Shown here: positions 23,364-32,841 of the stretch, piece after piece
How positions within the stretch are numbered: the stretch's first letter is position 1
Layout of the letters: each line of letters begins with the position of its first letter
Assembly: GCF_900099925.1 (NCBI RefSeq)
Contig: NZ_FNDE01000029.1
Location: 1-48,691 of the forward strand
DNA length: 48,691 nt
Direction: 5' to 3'
Source of the DNA: Aneurinibacillus thermoaerophilus
GTDB taxonomy: Bacteria > Bacillota > Bacilli > Aneurinibacillales > Aneurinibacillaceae
Notes under the pieces: generated by a model
The model's input: only the letters and a program-made list of their open reading frames with translations
Told to the model about the DNA's origin: nothing
The model's database searches: none
Program-made: the position numbers and the translations under genes

Positions 23364-24413
23364 TCAAAGGGAGCGCTTTATCCTGGACGAATACTCGTGG
23401 ACGAATGCTGTTAAGCGTTGCAGAGTTTCCACTTTTACCTGCGGGTAGACGCCGTGTCCGAGGTTAAAGATAAAGCCGGGGTTTTCCATGCCTTGCTCCA
23501 AAATTGCTTTTGTTTTCTTTTCTAACACTGGCCAATCTGCAAGCAGAAGTCCAGGGTCGAGATTACCCTGCACCGTTTTGGTGATGCCTTGCTGGCGCGC
23601 AGCCTTGATGCTTGTTCTCCAATCTAGGCCGATTACATCAAGTGGGAGTTTATTCCATTCCTGTAGCAGATGTCCCGCGCCAACGCCAAACATGATTTTG
23701 GGCACATTTTCCTCGGCAAGCTTCGCGAGAATGCGCTGCATAATCGGAGCGACGAATGTGGCGTAATCTTGCGCGTTCAACGTGCCGACCCAGGAGTCGA
23801 AAATTTGCACCGCTTGCGCGCCTGCTTGAATTTGCGCTTGGAGATATGTAATCGTCATTTCTCCGAGCTTATCCATTAGCAGGTGCCAAGCTTCCGGGTT
23901 GGAATGCATGAATGCCTTGGTTTTATAGTAGTTGCGTGATGGCCCACCTTCAATTAAATAGCTGGCAAGCGTAAACGGCGCTCCTGCAAAACCGATAAGG
24001 GGAACGGAGAGTTGTTCGCGCAGCAGTTTAATCGTATCGAGAATATACGGGATATCTTCTGCCGGATTGAGCGGTTTTAGTTTTTCGACATCTTCTTTAC
24101 AGGCAATTGGATTGTCGATAACCGGACCGATGCTTGATTTGATTTCAACGTTGATCCCCATCGAAGGTATCGGTGTCATAATGTCTGCAAATAAAATGGC
24201 CGCGTCTACATCCAGCTGCTTAACGGGCAGCATGGTAACTTCCGCGCATACTTCCGGACGGTGCGTAATTTCAAACAATGAATATTTTTCACGGATTTTC
24301 CGGTATTCAGGCTGGTAGCGCCCAGCTTGTCTCATATACCATACAGGTGTATGGCTGTGTTCTTCCCCGCGACAGGCTTTTAAAAAATTATGATTAAAAG
24401 GTTTTGTGTTCAT
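23364..24413 (-). CDS. hemE: uroporphyrinogen decarboxylase
   Basis: From ATG 24413 (AAAGGTGTGGG upstream; an in-frame GTG at 24479 would add 22 odd residues) the enzyme has 349 residues, the family's normal length. [15 protein letters not shown] near residue 24 is the substrate-carboxylate signature, and [17 protein letters not shown] the second. It decarboxylates uroporphyrinogen III to coproporphyrinogen III. First gene of the hemEHY operon, which supplies haem for oxidases such as the bd-type enzyme at 12.8-15.2 kb. Confidence 0.95.
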   Translation of the reverse strand: MNTKPFNHNFLKACRGEEHSHTPVWYMRQAGRYQPEYRKIREKYSLFEITHRPEVCAEVTMLPVKQLDVDAAILFADIMTPIPSMGINVEIKSSIGPVIDNPIACKEDVEKLKPLNPAEDIPYILDTIKLLREQLSVPLIGFAGAPFTLASYLIEGGPSRNYYKTKAFMHSNPEAWHLLMDKLGEMTITYLQAQIQAGAQAVQIFDSWVGTLNAQDYATFVAPIMQRILAKLAEENVPKIMFGVGAGHLLQEWNKLPLDVIGLDWRTSIKAARQQGITKTVQGNLDPGLLLADWPVLEKKTKAILEQGMENPGFIFNLGHGVYPQVKVETLQRLTAFVHEYSSRIKRSL

Positions 24414-24861
24414 TTTCCCACACCTTTCTTTTCCGTAAACATAGAAACAACAAAAAACTTTCCAATTGTACGATAGCACATATTACTATAGAAAAAATAA
24501 GTAATTATTGTGACAAATACTCTTCCAATGTGTAGCCAGCGCGTTTGTTCTTGTTCCTGTTTAAATGTCGCAAAATAAATAACCTCTTTTCCCATTACTT
24601 TGTTTCATAATTTCTAGGCATAAAAATGGAGCATAAATTCTAACATTTTATGCTCTTCTTCATTACTCGTAATATGAATGCACCATGATCTTAACATATT
24701 CTTCTTTTCCAGTTCAATTTTATAATTGCTTTTGATGTTTGGACATATTCCCATCCCAAAATGCGAGTTATATAGAAAAGTCCTTGCAATATAAAAGATT
24801 GGTGCTATACCCTTCGGCCAGGAACAGCAAGCCGGTCAGGGCAAAGGAAAGAAAATAAATC
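24414..24861. other. intergenic region upstream of hemE
   Basis: About 450 AT-rich bases. The hemE promoter must lie here on the minus strand, but no clean -35/-10 pair stands out. A perfect inverted repeat GAGCATAAA (24629-24637) and TTTATGCTC (24647-24655) could be a terminator or operator. Nothing else is recognisable up to the ABC-ATPase remnant. Confidence 0.35.
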
Positions 24862-25038
24862 ATGAGTCAGCTGGATTTAATCCTCGCAAAGCGCAGACAG
24901 AGGCAGCGGGCCTGGAGCGCGATGGCTCTGGCCCAGGGCCCGGATTTGCTTTTGCTTGACGAGCCGACGACATATCTAGATATGACACATCAGCTTGAAG
25001 TGCTGGAACTTTTGAAATCTTTAAATCGCGCGGATGTA
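24862..25038 (+). pseudogene. FecE-type siderophore ABC transporter ATPase remnant
   Basis: A fragment of about 58 codons carries the region just after the ABC signature: [19 protein letters not shown], then [20 protein letters not shown] with Walker B and the D-loop. The LSGGQ itself is spoiled ([10 protein letters not shown]), the Walker A half is missing, and after LLKSLNR the sequence runs out into the 3' end of comB on the other strand. [12 protein letters not shown] is characteristic of iron-siderophore importers. It is a scrap of a deleted transport gene. Confidence 0.7.
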
Positions 25039-25044
25039 TTGCCG

Positions 25045-25794
25045 TTACGCTTGCGGTGCTGTCGGTTCGTCGCCGGATTTGGCGTTTGGAGCGATAATCA
25101 GGTATTTGTTTTTTAATACCGGAACAATATCAAACACATTCAGTTGTCCGCAGTATAGCACATCGTCGGTTCCATGTTGCTGGGCCAACCTTTTTCCGTT
25201 CGATGTCTCAAGTAAAAGGTTGGGCAATTCGTTTTTAAGATGCAAGTAGCTTGCTTCTAGTGCTTTGCCAAGGTCGCGCACTTTTATTGCAGGCTGCAGT
25301 TGCTGTGCGCGGTGGATCATAAGCCCGGCCGCTAGCCCATCTTCCAAAGCGAATTCATGGCGCGTGCCTGCGCAGTACAGCGTAATGTCAAGCTGTCGTT
25401 TGAGCGCTTCACGGATGCATGCTTCCGCGTTCAAAAAACAGCCGATAAGTACGTGCGCGGCACGGGCGGCTTTGCTGATTGCAATCGTTCCGTCAGTGGT
25501 TGTAAGCACAAGCTGTTTACCGTTCTGACGGGTAATGCTAAACGCGACGGGGGAATTGCTATATTCAAATTCCGCCACTTTTTTCCCATGCCTTTCTCCG
25601 GCGCATACTACATTTTGTGAACGCAAGGCCTGCGCCTGCCCAATGGTTTCCACTGGAAGGACGGAGGCAAAACCGCTGCTAAGCGCGGCCACAATCGTGC
25701 TAGCCGCTTTTAATACGTCGATAACAATAACCGTTCGCCCCGTTATATGTTCCTGCCGAATTTCTTCCATTGTTTGTACGACATCAATTTTCAT
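25045..25794 (-). CDS. comB: 2-phosphosulfolactate phosphatase family protein
   Basis: From ATG 25794 (AAGAGGAAGAG upstream) the protein has 249 residues. [20 protein letters not shown] near 20-40, CAGERHG near 65, SNSPVAF near 77 and [10 protein letters not shown] near 97 are conserved blocks of the ComB family, a magnesium-dependent phosphatase making sulfolactate, first known from coenzyme M synthesis. In sporulating Bacilli it is linked to sulfolactate stored in spores. A longer frame start at 25836 has no ribosome binding site. The 3' end abuts the ATPase remnant. Confidence 0.85.
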   Translation of the reverse strand: MKIDVVQTMEEIRQEHITGRTVIVIDVLKAASTIVAALSSGFASVLPVETIGQAQALRSQNVVCAGERHGKKVAEFEYSNSPVAFSITRQNGKQLVLTTTDGTIAISKAARAAHVLIGCFLNAEACIREALKRQLDITLYCAGTRHEFALEDGLAAGLMIHRAQQLQPAIKVRDLGKALEASYLHLKNELPNLLLETSNGKRLAQQHGTDDVLYCGQLNVFDIVPVLKNKYLIIAPNAKSGDEPTAPQA

Positions 25795-25927
25795 TGCTTT
25801 TCTCTTCCTCTTTTCCCATGGATTTTCTGCCTTCATACTATGCCGGACAAAATATAGGAGTTCCCCTGCGTATGACGACTATTCACCGCCATACATGCAT
25901 ACGTTGAAAAGAGAGGAGGGAGGTCTA

Positions 25928-26191
25928 TTGCTGGAAAAAGCAATTATCGGCATGGCATCGCTGCGTCTTTTGTCCGGTTCGCTGGAAATTTTGGCGGCAT
26001 TGTTAATTATTAAAGTGAACGAAGTGGAGAAAGCTTTGCTTGTGAATTCCGGCTTGGCGCTGGTCGGTCCGTTTGTGTTGCTATTGACAACTACGATCGG
26101 GCTTGCCGGAATGGCGGATCGGGTAAGTCTGGCAAAGATTTTTTGGATTTTCCTAGGGTTAGCTTGCATTTTTATCGGAGCGCGCAAATAG
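25928..26191 (+). CDS. yqhV: DUF2619 membrane protein (YqhV-like)
   Basis: An 87-residue protein with three hydrophobic segments (about 7-27, 34-55, 68-84). It starts at TTG 25928 seven bases after GAGGAGGGAGG; the frame runs open far upstream opposite comB, but that part is antisense. MASLRLLSGSLEILAALLII with VEKALLVNSGLALVGP matches YqhV of B. subtilis, a protein near the spoIIIA operon there, of unknown function. Its stop is 14 bases before the next start, so it shares a transcript with the M14 peptidase. Confidence 0.8.
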   Translation: MLEKAIIGMASLRLLSGSLEILAALLIIKVNEVEKALLVNSGLALVGPFVLLLTTTIGLAGMADRVSLAKIFWIFLGLACIFIGARK

Positions 26192-26205
26192 GGAGGGGGA
26201 TGTTT

Positions 26206-27414
26206 ATGAGATATGTGGTGCGTAGAGGAGATACGCTACGGAAAATTGCAAACCGCCTAGGAATCGGCGTTACCGTCTTGCTTGGTACCAATCCGGCATT
26301 GGAACGGAGGGGATACCTGATCCCCGGGCAGGTGCTTACCGTTCCGGAAACTGCGACAAAGTACGAAGTGCAACCCGGTGATACTCTTTATTTTATTACA
26401 CAAATATTTGGCTTATCACTAGGGGACTTGCAGGCTGCAAACCCATCCCTGGAGCGAGAAGAGGTGCTTAAGCCGGGGGATGTGCTCGTAATCCCGAATC
26501 CCCGGAGCGAGGAAATTGTACGGACAAATGAAGAGTATACGCCTGAGGATGTGGTACGAGATGCGGAAGCTTTGCGGGACAAATACCCATGTTTGAAAAC
26601 CCATATTATCGGGCGTTCGGTGATGGGCAAGCCGATTTGCGCGCTCCAGCTTGGAAGTGGGGAAAAGGAGGTATTTTACAGCGGTGCATGGCACGCCAAT
26701 GAGTGGATTACGGCGACTGTTCTCATGAAGTTCGTAGAGGACACAGCGCGGGCATATGCGCGAAAAGAATATTTACGCGGCTACGATGTGATGGATTTGC
26801 TGCACAGGTTTACCATTTGGATCGTTCCGATGGTGAACCCGGACGGGGTAGAATTGTCGTTGCTTGGGATTGATCCTTCACATCCGCATTATCAGGAAGT
26901 GCTGGCGATCAACAACGGCTCTCACAACTTTGTGGGCTGGACGGCCAACGTTCGCGGGGTGGATTTAAACCATCAGTGGCCGGCATTATGGGAAGAGGAA
27001 GCGAAAACAAGTCCCAAGGCGCCTGCACCCCGTCATTACGGAGGGCCTTATCCGCTGTCGGAGCCGGAAGCGCGCGCGGTGTACGAATTTACAAAAAGCC
27101 GCGATTTTCTGGGGGTACTGGCCTACCATTCGCAAGGGCAGGTCATTTTCTGGGGGTTTCAGCATTTGGAGCCGCCGGGCAGCGAAGAAATTGTACGGCG
27201 GATGCAGGTGGTGAGCACGTATACACCAGTGCATACAGCGGATAGTTTTGCTGGGTACAAAGACTGGTTCATCCAGCAGTACCGTCGTCCGGGTTACACA
27301 GTCGAAGTCGGCGTCGGTGTAAATCCCGTACCGCTTGAACAATTCGACTTGATTTATAACCAGAACCAAGCGATTCTGCTGGAAGCACCTTTGTTGTTTG
27401 AATGCTACGGTTAA
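26206..27414 (+). CDS. LysM-M14 gamma-D-glutamyl-meso-diaminopimelate peptidase
   Basis: I choose ATG 26206 (MRYVVRRGDT), six bases after GGGAGGGGG; ATG 26200 touches that site. The 402 residues hold two LysM modules (about 2-45 and 50-93, each RGDT/GDTLYFI then NPxLxR) and an M14 carboxypeptidase domain (about 110-400) with the zinc motif HANEW (about 165), MVNPDGVELS, DLNHQWPA, the second zinc His in YHSQGQ and catalytic Glu in YTVEVGVG. The pattern equals endopeptidase I of Lysinibacillus sphaericus, which cuts gamma-D-Glu-meso-DAP bonds in spore or cell-wall peptidoglycan. No signal peptide, as in that enzyme. Confidence 0.88.
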   Translation: MRYVVRRGDTLRKIANRLGIGVTVLLGTNPALERRGYLIPGQVLTVPETATKYEVQPGDTLYFITQIFGLSLGDLQAANPSLEREEVLKPGDVLVIPNPRSEEIVRTNEEYTPEDVVRDAEALRDKYPCLKTHIIGRSVMGKPICALQLGSGEKEVFYSGAWHANEWITATVLMKFVEDTARAYARKEYLRGYDVMDLLHRFTIWIVPMVNPDGVELSLLGIDPSHPHYQEVLAINNGSHNFVGWTANVRGVDLNHQWPALWEEEAKTSPKAPAPRHYGGPYPLSEPEARAVYEFTKSRDFLGVLAYHSQGQVIFWGFQHLEPPGSEEIVRRMQVVSTYTPVHTADSFAGYKDWFIQQYRRPGYTVEVGVGVNPVPLEQFDLIYNQNQAILLEAPLLFECYG

Positions 27415-28175
27415 TGGAGCATATCCCAGATCTGTTTTCCAATAAGCAGGGCTGTTATGCTGATAAACAGAGGTTTGACGTAAGCAGCTCCTTTGCGGAT
27501 GGCGACCTGTGTCCCGACAAGTGCACCAGCAATCATTGCAAGCCCCATCGGAATGCCATATTGGTAATTCACGGAACCGAGTACCATAAAGGTAACCAAG
27601 CCGGCGATATTGCTGGCGAAGTTTAGCACTTTAGCGTTGCCTGCCGCGCCGACAAAATCGAACCCCATCAGCAAAAATGAAAATAGCAAAAACGATCCGG
27701 TTCCAGGACCGAAGAAACCGTCATAGAACCCGATGACAAACGCAGTTATAATCGCGAATAGGGCGAGGCCTTTGGTAAGACCTTTGTATGTAGATTCTGT
27801 GCCCCAATTTTTCTTAAAGAGTGTATAAATGGAGACAAGAATCAAGAGAATGATCACAAGCGGTTTTAGAAATTCAGGCGGAATTTTTGTGACCGTATAG
27901 GCGCCGAGCGCTGAGCCGACGAGCGAAAGCGGAAACAGCCAGGCGACAAGCTTTATGTTTACTTTTCCCGATCGGATGAAAGAAAGGGTGCTTGTGCATG
28001 AAGACATGGTACTCGCGAGCTTATTGGTGCCGAGTACGACGGTGGATGGAAGCCCGGTCAATAGCAGTGCCGGGATCGAAATCAATCCGCCGCCGCCGAC
28101 CACGGAGTCGATAAACGACGCCAGAAAACCGGCTGCCATAATAAACAGCAGCATTTCCACACTAACCTGTTCCAT
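27411..28175 (-). CDS. TSUP/TauE-SafE family membrane transporter
   Basis: A 254-residue protein of about eight helices with the family's repeated motif: GFLASFIDSVVGGGGLISIP (17-36) and GFYDGFFGPGTGSFLLF (about 147-163). Members export or import sulfite, sulfonates or other organic anions; the substrate is not evident here. ATG 28175 follows GGAGG. Its end overlaps the end of the convergent M14 gene by four bases, so both coding ends share DNA with no separate terminator. Confidence 0.88.
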   Translation of the reverse strand: MEQVSVEMLLFIMAAGFLASFIDSVVGGGGLISIPALLLTGLPSTVVLGTNKLASTMSSCTSTLSFIRSGKVNIKLVAWLFPLSLVGSALGAYTVTKIPPEFLKPLVIILLILVSIYTLFKKNWGTESTYKGLTKGLALFAIITAFVIGFYDGFFGPGTGSFLLFSFLLMGFDFVGAAGNAKVLNFASNIAGLVTFMVLGSVNYQYGIPMGLAMIAGALVGTQVAIRKGAAYVKPLFISITALLIGKQIWDMLH

Positions 28176-28438
28176 AAAACATCCTCCAGACTATAAACAA
28201 AAATAAAAACAAAAATCTATACACTACTATACTATAAATTCCAAACAATTTATGAAAAAAAAGCAAAAGGTATGATAAAAGCGGTTGTTAGATAAGAAAG
28301 ATTGTTCTTTCTTTTTGTAATTATTTATCTTTTGCAAAAGAAAATATTTATTTTTGATGTCATATAGAGTATAATAAAATTTTAGTTATGCTGAGTAAAC
28401 GGTAAACGAAGATGTCACCGAAGATGTAGGGGGAGTAT

Positions 28439-29719
28439 ATGGAACAGCAAGCAATTTACGCAATCGTAATTTTTCTAGTGACATATGCGTTGATTATTTC
28501 TGAGAAAATTCATCGCACCATTGTCGCCATGCTTGGCGCTATTATGATGATCATATTTGGAATTGTCGATCAGGAAACAGCACTACATCATGTTGATTTC
28601 AATACGCTTGGCTTACTGACCGGGATGATGATTATTGTCACGATTACGGCGCAGACCGGGCTGTTTAAGTACATTGCTATCTGGGCTGCAAAAAAAGCGA
28701 AAGGGGATCCCGTACGCATTCTTGTAGCTCTGGGGCTGATTACCGCCATTGCTTCTGCTTTTCTTGATAACGTGACAACCGTTCTGTTGATGGTGCCTGT
28801 TACGTTTAGTATTACCCGACAGCTGCGTGTCCCCCCGATTCCATACCTGTTGACGCAAGTGTTAGCATCCAACATTGGGGGAACGGCGACCCTGATTGGA
28901 GATCCGCCGAACATTATGATCGGCAGTGCTGTGAAAGAGCTTACATTTATGGCGTTTATTATGAATCTAACTCCGGTTGTACTCGTTATTTTGTTTGCTA
29001 CAGTAGGAATTCTTGCGCTTTGGTACCGAAGGCAATTAAAGACAACGCCAGAATTAAAGCAGGAACTGATGGAGATGAATGCGAAAGACGAACTAGCCGA
29101 TCCGGTGTTGCTTAAAAAGTGTCTGGCTGTTCTCGCTTTAACGATCGGGGGCTTCTTTGTCCATCAGTCGTTTCACCTTGAGTCGGCAACTGTCGCGCTT
29201 ACCGGCGCGTTTCTTCTGCTTTTGATTACAGGGGAGCACTATTTGGAAGATGCGCTTACCCGTGTGGAGTGGACGACGATTTTCTTTTTTGTTGGATTGT
29301 TTGTGCTTGTGTCTGGACTTGTGGAAACGGGCGTTATCGCCAAATTGGCGCAGGAAGCCATCGCGCTTACTGGCGGAGACATCACGGCTACGGCGATGCT
29401 CATTCTTTGGATGAGCGCCATTGCTTCTGCATTTGTGGATAATATCCCATTTGTTGCTACCATGATTCCAATGATTCAGGAGATGGGGAAAATGGGCCTT
29501 ACAGATTTGGAGCCGTTGTGGTGGTCATTGGCGCTTGGTGCGTGCCTAGGCGGGAACGGGACGCTCATTGGCGCTAGCGCCAATGTGATTGTCGCCGGTA
29601 TGGCGAGCAAAGAAGGACATCATATTTCGTTCGTGAAATTTTTGCTGGTCGGCTTTCCGCTCATGATTCTTTCCATCATTATTTCCACGGTGTATGTATA
29701 CGTCCGTTATTTAATGTAA
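28439..29719 (+). CDS. ArsB/NhaD-type anion or Na+/H+ permease
   Basis: The 426 residues form 10-12 membrane helices of the ion-transporter (IT) superfamily. SAFLDNVTTVLLMVPVTFS (about 98-116) and its inverted-repeat partner SAFVDNIPFVATMIPMIQ (about 323-340) are the two paired re-entrant loops, and GGTATLIGDPPNIMIGSA / GGNGTLIGASANVIVAGMA the substrate loops. That set is shared by ArsB, NhaD and P-protein-like carriers, so arsenite, sodium or a carboxylate are possible. No arsR or arsC is near, which argues against arsenic resistance. ATG 28439 follows AGGGGGAG. Confidence 0.85.
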   Translation: MEQQAIYAIVIFLVTYALIISEKIHRTIVAMLGAIMMIIFGIVDQETALHHVDFNTLGLLTGMMIIVTITAQTGLFKYIAIWAAKKAKGDPVRILVALGLITAIASAFLDNVTTVLLMVPVTFSITRQLRVPPIPYLLTQVLASNIGGTATLIGDPPNIMIGSAVKELTFMAFIMNLTPVVLVILFATVGILALWYRRQLKTTPELKQELMEMNAKDELADPVLLKKCLAVLALTIGGFFVHQSFHLESATVALTGAFLLLLITGEHYLEDALTRVEWTTIFFFVGLFVLVSGLVETGVIAKLAQEAIALTGGDITATAMLILWMSAIASAFVDNIPFVATMIPMIQEMGKMGLTDLEPLWWSLALGACLGGNGTLIGASANVIVAGMASKEGHHISFVKFLLVGFPLMILSIIISTVYVYVRYLM

Positions 29720-29734
29720 GATGGGGGTTAACGA

Positions 29735-30013
29735 ATGGTTCGCTATGAGTATGATAAGGAAGGTCTTGATATTCAGGAGCACAAGAACGGGAATGACAAA
29801 GAATTTGTCATTAAGATAAAAAATCCTGCCCAATACTTGCAGGCCTTGCGCAAAGTACGGGCGTATTTTTCTAATGACACCGTGCATACGGATGTGTTAT
29901 TTTATACGCATCGGAACAATGAGTATCACGTTATTGTCCGTGCGGATTACTACGTTATCTTTTTGTTAAGTTTGTTCAAATACCGGATTTTGTCCCGATT
30001 GGAATGGGAATAG
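29735..30013 (+). CDS. small protein of unknown function behind the permease
   Basis: A 92-residue soluble protein starts at ATG 29735 with GGGGG nine bases upstream, 15 bases after the permease stop, so it is in the same transcript. It contains LDIQEHKNGNDKEFVIKI and, near 45-75, FSNDTVHTDVLFYTHRNNEY. The C-terminal stretch YYVIFLLSLFKYRILSRLEW is partly hydrophobic. I do not recognise a family; a permease partner is suggested by position only. A strong terminator follows. Confidence 0.65.
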   Translation: MVRYEYDKEGLDIQEHKNGNDKEFVIKIKNPAQYLQALRKVRAYFSNDTVHTDVLFYTHRNNEYHVIVRADYYVIFLLSLFKYRILSRLEWE

Positions 30014-30027
30014 TAAATACGGGGACG

Positions 30028-30060
30028 CGCCTGCGGCTTTTGTCCGCAGGCGTTTTTATT
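30028..30060 (+). terminator. rho-independent terminator
   Basis: CGCCTGCGG (30028-30036), loop CTTTTGT, CCGCAGGCG (30044-30052), then TTTTTATTTTA. Ends the permease operon. Confidence 0.92.
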
Positions 30061-30148
30061 TTATAATAAAAAACATGTTTCTTGACTAAAGTAAGTACTA
30101 TATTTTAGAGTAGTATTTAGATAACAATAGGAAAGGCAGGAAGAAACA

Positions 30149-30886
30149 GTGAATGAAGTGATAAAAACGTTGACCAACCACCGTTCGATTCGCAGTTATA
30201 CGAACGAGCCGGTTACAGATGAGCAACTTGACGCTATTATACAGGCAGTACAGGCAGCCCCTTCATCCATTAATGGCCAGCAGGTTACTGTGATTTGCGT
30301 AAAAGATCCGGCGAAGAAGAAAAAAATTGCTGAGCTGGTTGGCAATCAGCTCTGGGTTGATCAAGCGCCTGTATTTCTCTTGTTCTGCGCTGATTTCTAC
30401 CGCGCCAAAATCGCAGCTGAATTGAATGGCGAAGAGCTTGTTATTACAGACAGCATTGAATCGGTTATTGTAGGCGCCTCCGACGTAGGGATTGCCATGG
30501 GTAACGCCATTGCTGCCGCTGAGTCCATGGGGCTTGGCATCGTGCCGATCGGCGGTGCGCGCCGAAATCCGCAGGAGTTGATAGAATTGCTTGATATTCC
30601 GGAATACGTATTTCCGGTAGCCGGTCTCGTGGTCGGGCATCCGGCCGATCCTTCCGCGCTGAAACCGCGTTTGCCACGCGAAGCGGTATACCATCAAGAA
30701 AAATATAATCGAGATTTGCGCGGTTTAATCGAGCAATACGATGAGCAAATGTCCAAATATATGAGCGAGCGGACAGGGGGACAGGAGACGCGCAATTGGT
30801 CGCAGACCGTCTCCGCGTTCTACAAGCAAATTTACTATCCTAAAGTACGCCCTATGCTCGATCGGCAAGGCTTTAAGTACGAATAA
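30149..30886 (+). CDS. oxygen-insensitive NAD(P)H nitroreductase (NfrA-like)
   Basis: The 245-residue flavoprotein starts at GTG 30149, behind GGCAGGAAG. HRSIRSYTNEPVTDEQLD (11-28) binds the FMN phosphate, AAPSSINGQQ follows near 37, and GIAMGNAIAAAESMGLGIVPIGG (about 116-138) is the second flavin-binding block. NfrA-type enzymes reduce flavins, nitroaromatics and quinones with NADPH. Upstream, at about 30080-30110, a TTGACT box is followed by AGTAAGTACTATA, a pattern like the operators of quinone- or electrophile-sensing MarR/DUF24 repressors; this is suggestive only. Monocistronic with its own terminator. Confidence 0.88.
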   Translation: MNEVIKTLTNHRSIRSYTNEPVTDEQLDAIIQAVQAAPSSINGQQVTVICVKDPAKKKKIAELVGNQLWVDQAPVFLLFCADFYRAKIAAELNGEELVITDSIESVIVGASDVGIAMGNAIAAAESMGLGIVPIGGARRNPQELIELLDIPEYVFPVAGLVVGHPADPSALKPRLPREAVYHQEKYNRDLRGLIEQYDEQMSKYMSERTGGQETRNWSQTVSAFYKQIYYPKVRPMLDRQGFKYE

Positions 30887-30894
30887 TAATTTAA

Positions 30895-30955
30895 AAAACT
30901 CGCGAGGCTGCCCTGTCTTGGTTGGGGAAAGGCAGGAACAGCCCGCGAGTTTTTT
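30895..30955. terminator. bidirectional terminator
   Basis: AAAAAACTCGCG and CGCGAGTTTTTT form a 12-base stem, extended inside by GGCTG with CAGCC; it serves the nitroreductase and the convergent rocB-like gene. Confidence 0.9.
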
Positions 30956-32603
30956 AGTTGAGCAGATAACGGATAATATAGTTTGTAATGTTTGGAACGA
31001 TTTCAAATGAAAATTTCATTTCTGCTCGTTCGTATTTTTTATGGGCATCGTATCCGTATGGCCCGACATTGATAACAGGAACGTTCAGTTCTCGGATCGC
31101 TTTGTAGTCGACCGTGTATTTTTGTCCAAAGGCGGGATTGTTAGCCGCTTCGTACCGAATGCTTTCTTCGTCATCGCTTAGCGCCACAAAGCTCATATCA
31201 GAAATGAACGGGAAGAAATGGCGGATACGAATCGGATACGGATAGTACGGCTGCACATATTCGATTGCGCGCGCAAGCGCCGCGCTCAAATTGCGTTCGT
31301 TTTCTGTCTTGTCGGTTAATTCTACGCGTGGCGAGTAGAGGGACGAATAAAATACAATAATGGCCGGACTTTTATCTTTCATCCATTTCCAAGCTTCTTC
31401 AACGACGCGTGCCGCGTACATTCGACTGTCCAGGCTTGTATCGGAAAGCAACTGTTCCTTATAGGCGGTCATATGGTGAATATATTTGTCTCCCCATTCG
31501 TTTTTCAACATATCGTTCATTTCTTCATATGTATACACACGGCTTGTCCACGGAATTTCTTTGTATGGCTCCCCGCTACGCTTGCAGTATGCTTTATAAC
31601 GTTCCGCAAACAGGCGTAGCGCGTTATCAAACGCGATTTTGGCCTGTTCTTTTAGTTTTTTCAGGACATCTTTTGGCGACCAAGAATATATGAGAAAGTT
31701 GTAATATACATAAGCGGCTAGCGCAGTTTGAACCGTGTAAGAAGGTTTTAAATCCATTTGTTTTAAGGAAACGGGCGGCGCAGGGATTTCGCCGTGCGCT
31801 TCATCGCACAATTCCGGATTATAGGCGATTTGCCTTGTCAACTCCGAAGCGATGAAGTTTGGATCCAATCCCTCAAAGCAGGCTCCAACGTGTGTTTCTG
31901 CTCCCGTAATGAAGAAAGAAGGAAGCAGCTTTCCTACAGTGCCTTTGTATACATACCTGGTTTCATCTCCTTCGGAACGTGAGGACACAAAATCGGAGTT
32001 GATAGCTGCTATGTATTCGAATCCGTATTTTTCCCTCCATTCCTTTAGGTTTCTTAGTGCAGACAGTATACCGTGTGAACTGTCTTCCTCATCACATTCT
32101 GCGATCAGCACCAGATTTCCCGCCAGTTCCTCTGGATGTTCTGCATAATAACGAAGCAGGTATAGGTTGCTTGCGACTCCGCTTTTCATATCGAGTACAC
32201 CGCGACCGAACAACCATTCACCCGATTCTAGTTGTTCTTTGACTATGGGAGGAAGAGTTTCATTTCGGAGCGCTTGCATGAGTTTATCCGGCTGAAAGGC
32301 TTTGTTTTTGAGCGAACCGAAGTCATCGATGCCGACCGTATCGAAATGTCCCATCAAAATTACGGTGCGTGGGCTTTCTGTTTTTGTGCCCCGCACGCAA
32401 GCTAGCACATTGGAACGTTTGCTTGTGTCATGAACCGTAGGCGCACAGATGACTTGTTCTGGATGATGTCTGAAGTAAGGCCAAGCTTTAATCATGTTAT
32501 ATAGTTGCTCCGCAAGCACTTGCTCTCCTTCCGTATTTACAATGCTTTCAGTACGTACCAGTTCTTTTGTTAAAGAAAGTATGTCTTCGTAGCAGGATAG
32601 CAT
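30954..32603 (-). CDS. rocB: RocB-like M20 family peptidase
   Basis: The 549-residue enzyme has M20 metallopeptidase signatures: MGHFDTVG (about 97, metal His and Asp), GRGVLDMKSGVASN (about 133, bridging Asp) and IAECDEEDSSHG (about 168, catalytic Glu and metal Glu). Length and GVLDMKSG context fit RocB of B. subtilis, which acts in arginine catabolism with unknown exact reaction. It diverges from an amino-acid ABC transporter over a 238-base AT-rich control region, consistent with an amino-acid or peptide utilisation role. The start is ATG 32601-32603 with AAGGAG about 14 bases upstream, slightly far. Confidence 0.85.
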   Translation of the reverse strand: MLSCYEDILSLTKELVRTESIVNTEGEQVLAEQLYNMIKAWPYFRHHPEQVICAPTVHDTSKRSNVLACVRGTKTESPRTVILMGHFDTVGIDDFGSLKNKAFQPDKLMQALRNETLPPIVKEQLESGEWLFGRGVLDMKSGVASNLYLLRYYAEHPEELAGNLVLIAECDEEDSSHGILSALRNLKEWREKYGFEYIAAINSDFVSSRSEGDETRYVYKGTVGKLLPSFFITGAETHVGACFEGLDPNFIASELTRQIAYNPELCDEAHGEIPAPPVSLKQMDLKPSYTVQTALAAYVYYNFLIYSWSPKDVLKKLKEQAKIAFDNALRLFAERYKAYCKRSGEPYKEIPWTSRVYTYEEMNDMLKNEWGDKYIHHMTAYKEQLLSDTSLDSRMYAARVVEEAWKWMKDKSPAIIVFYSSLYSPRVELTDKTENERNLSAALARAIEYVQPYYPYPIRIRHFFPFISDMSFVALSDDEESIRYEAANNPAFGQKYTVDYKAIRELNVPVINVGPYGYDAHKKYERAEMKFSFEIVPNITNYIIRYLLN

Positions 32604-32841
32604 AAAACATATTCACTCCTTCTTATCGAAATCATTTAATCTTTCATTATATTGATACTTTTTTGCGCTTTATTGAAGAGTAAAAAGAATAATAATTTAA
32701 AAAAATCATTTTTTTGTACATAGTGTATAAAATATAACTATATTTTTTGTGTATTTTGATTATATTAAAATGAACAAAAAATTTATAATATAAAAAAAAC
32801 TGAATGAAAAATTAAATTAAAGGTAATAAAGAGGGGGAAAT
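32604..32841. other. divergent control region rocB-like / amino-acid ABC transporter
   Basis: Very AT-rich (long A and T runs). Several TATAAT-like boxes (for example TATATT near 32741 and TATAAT near 32788) make promoter choice ambiguous. No CodY consensus or T-box is clear. Confidence 0.35.

Noticed and set aside
25535-25927. Upstream extension of the yqhV frame
   Set aside because: It lies antisense to comB; a strong ribosome binding site places the real start at TTG 25928.
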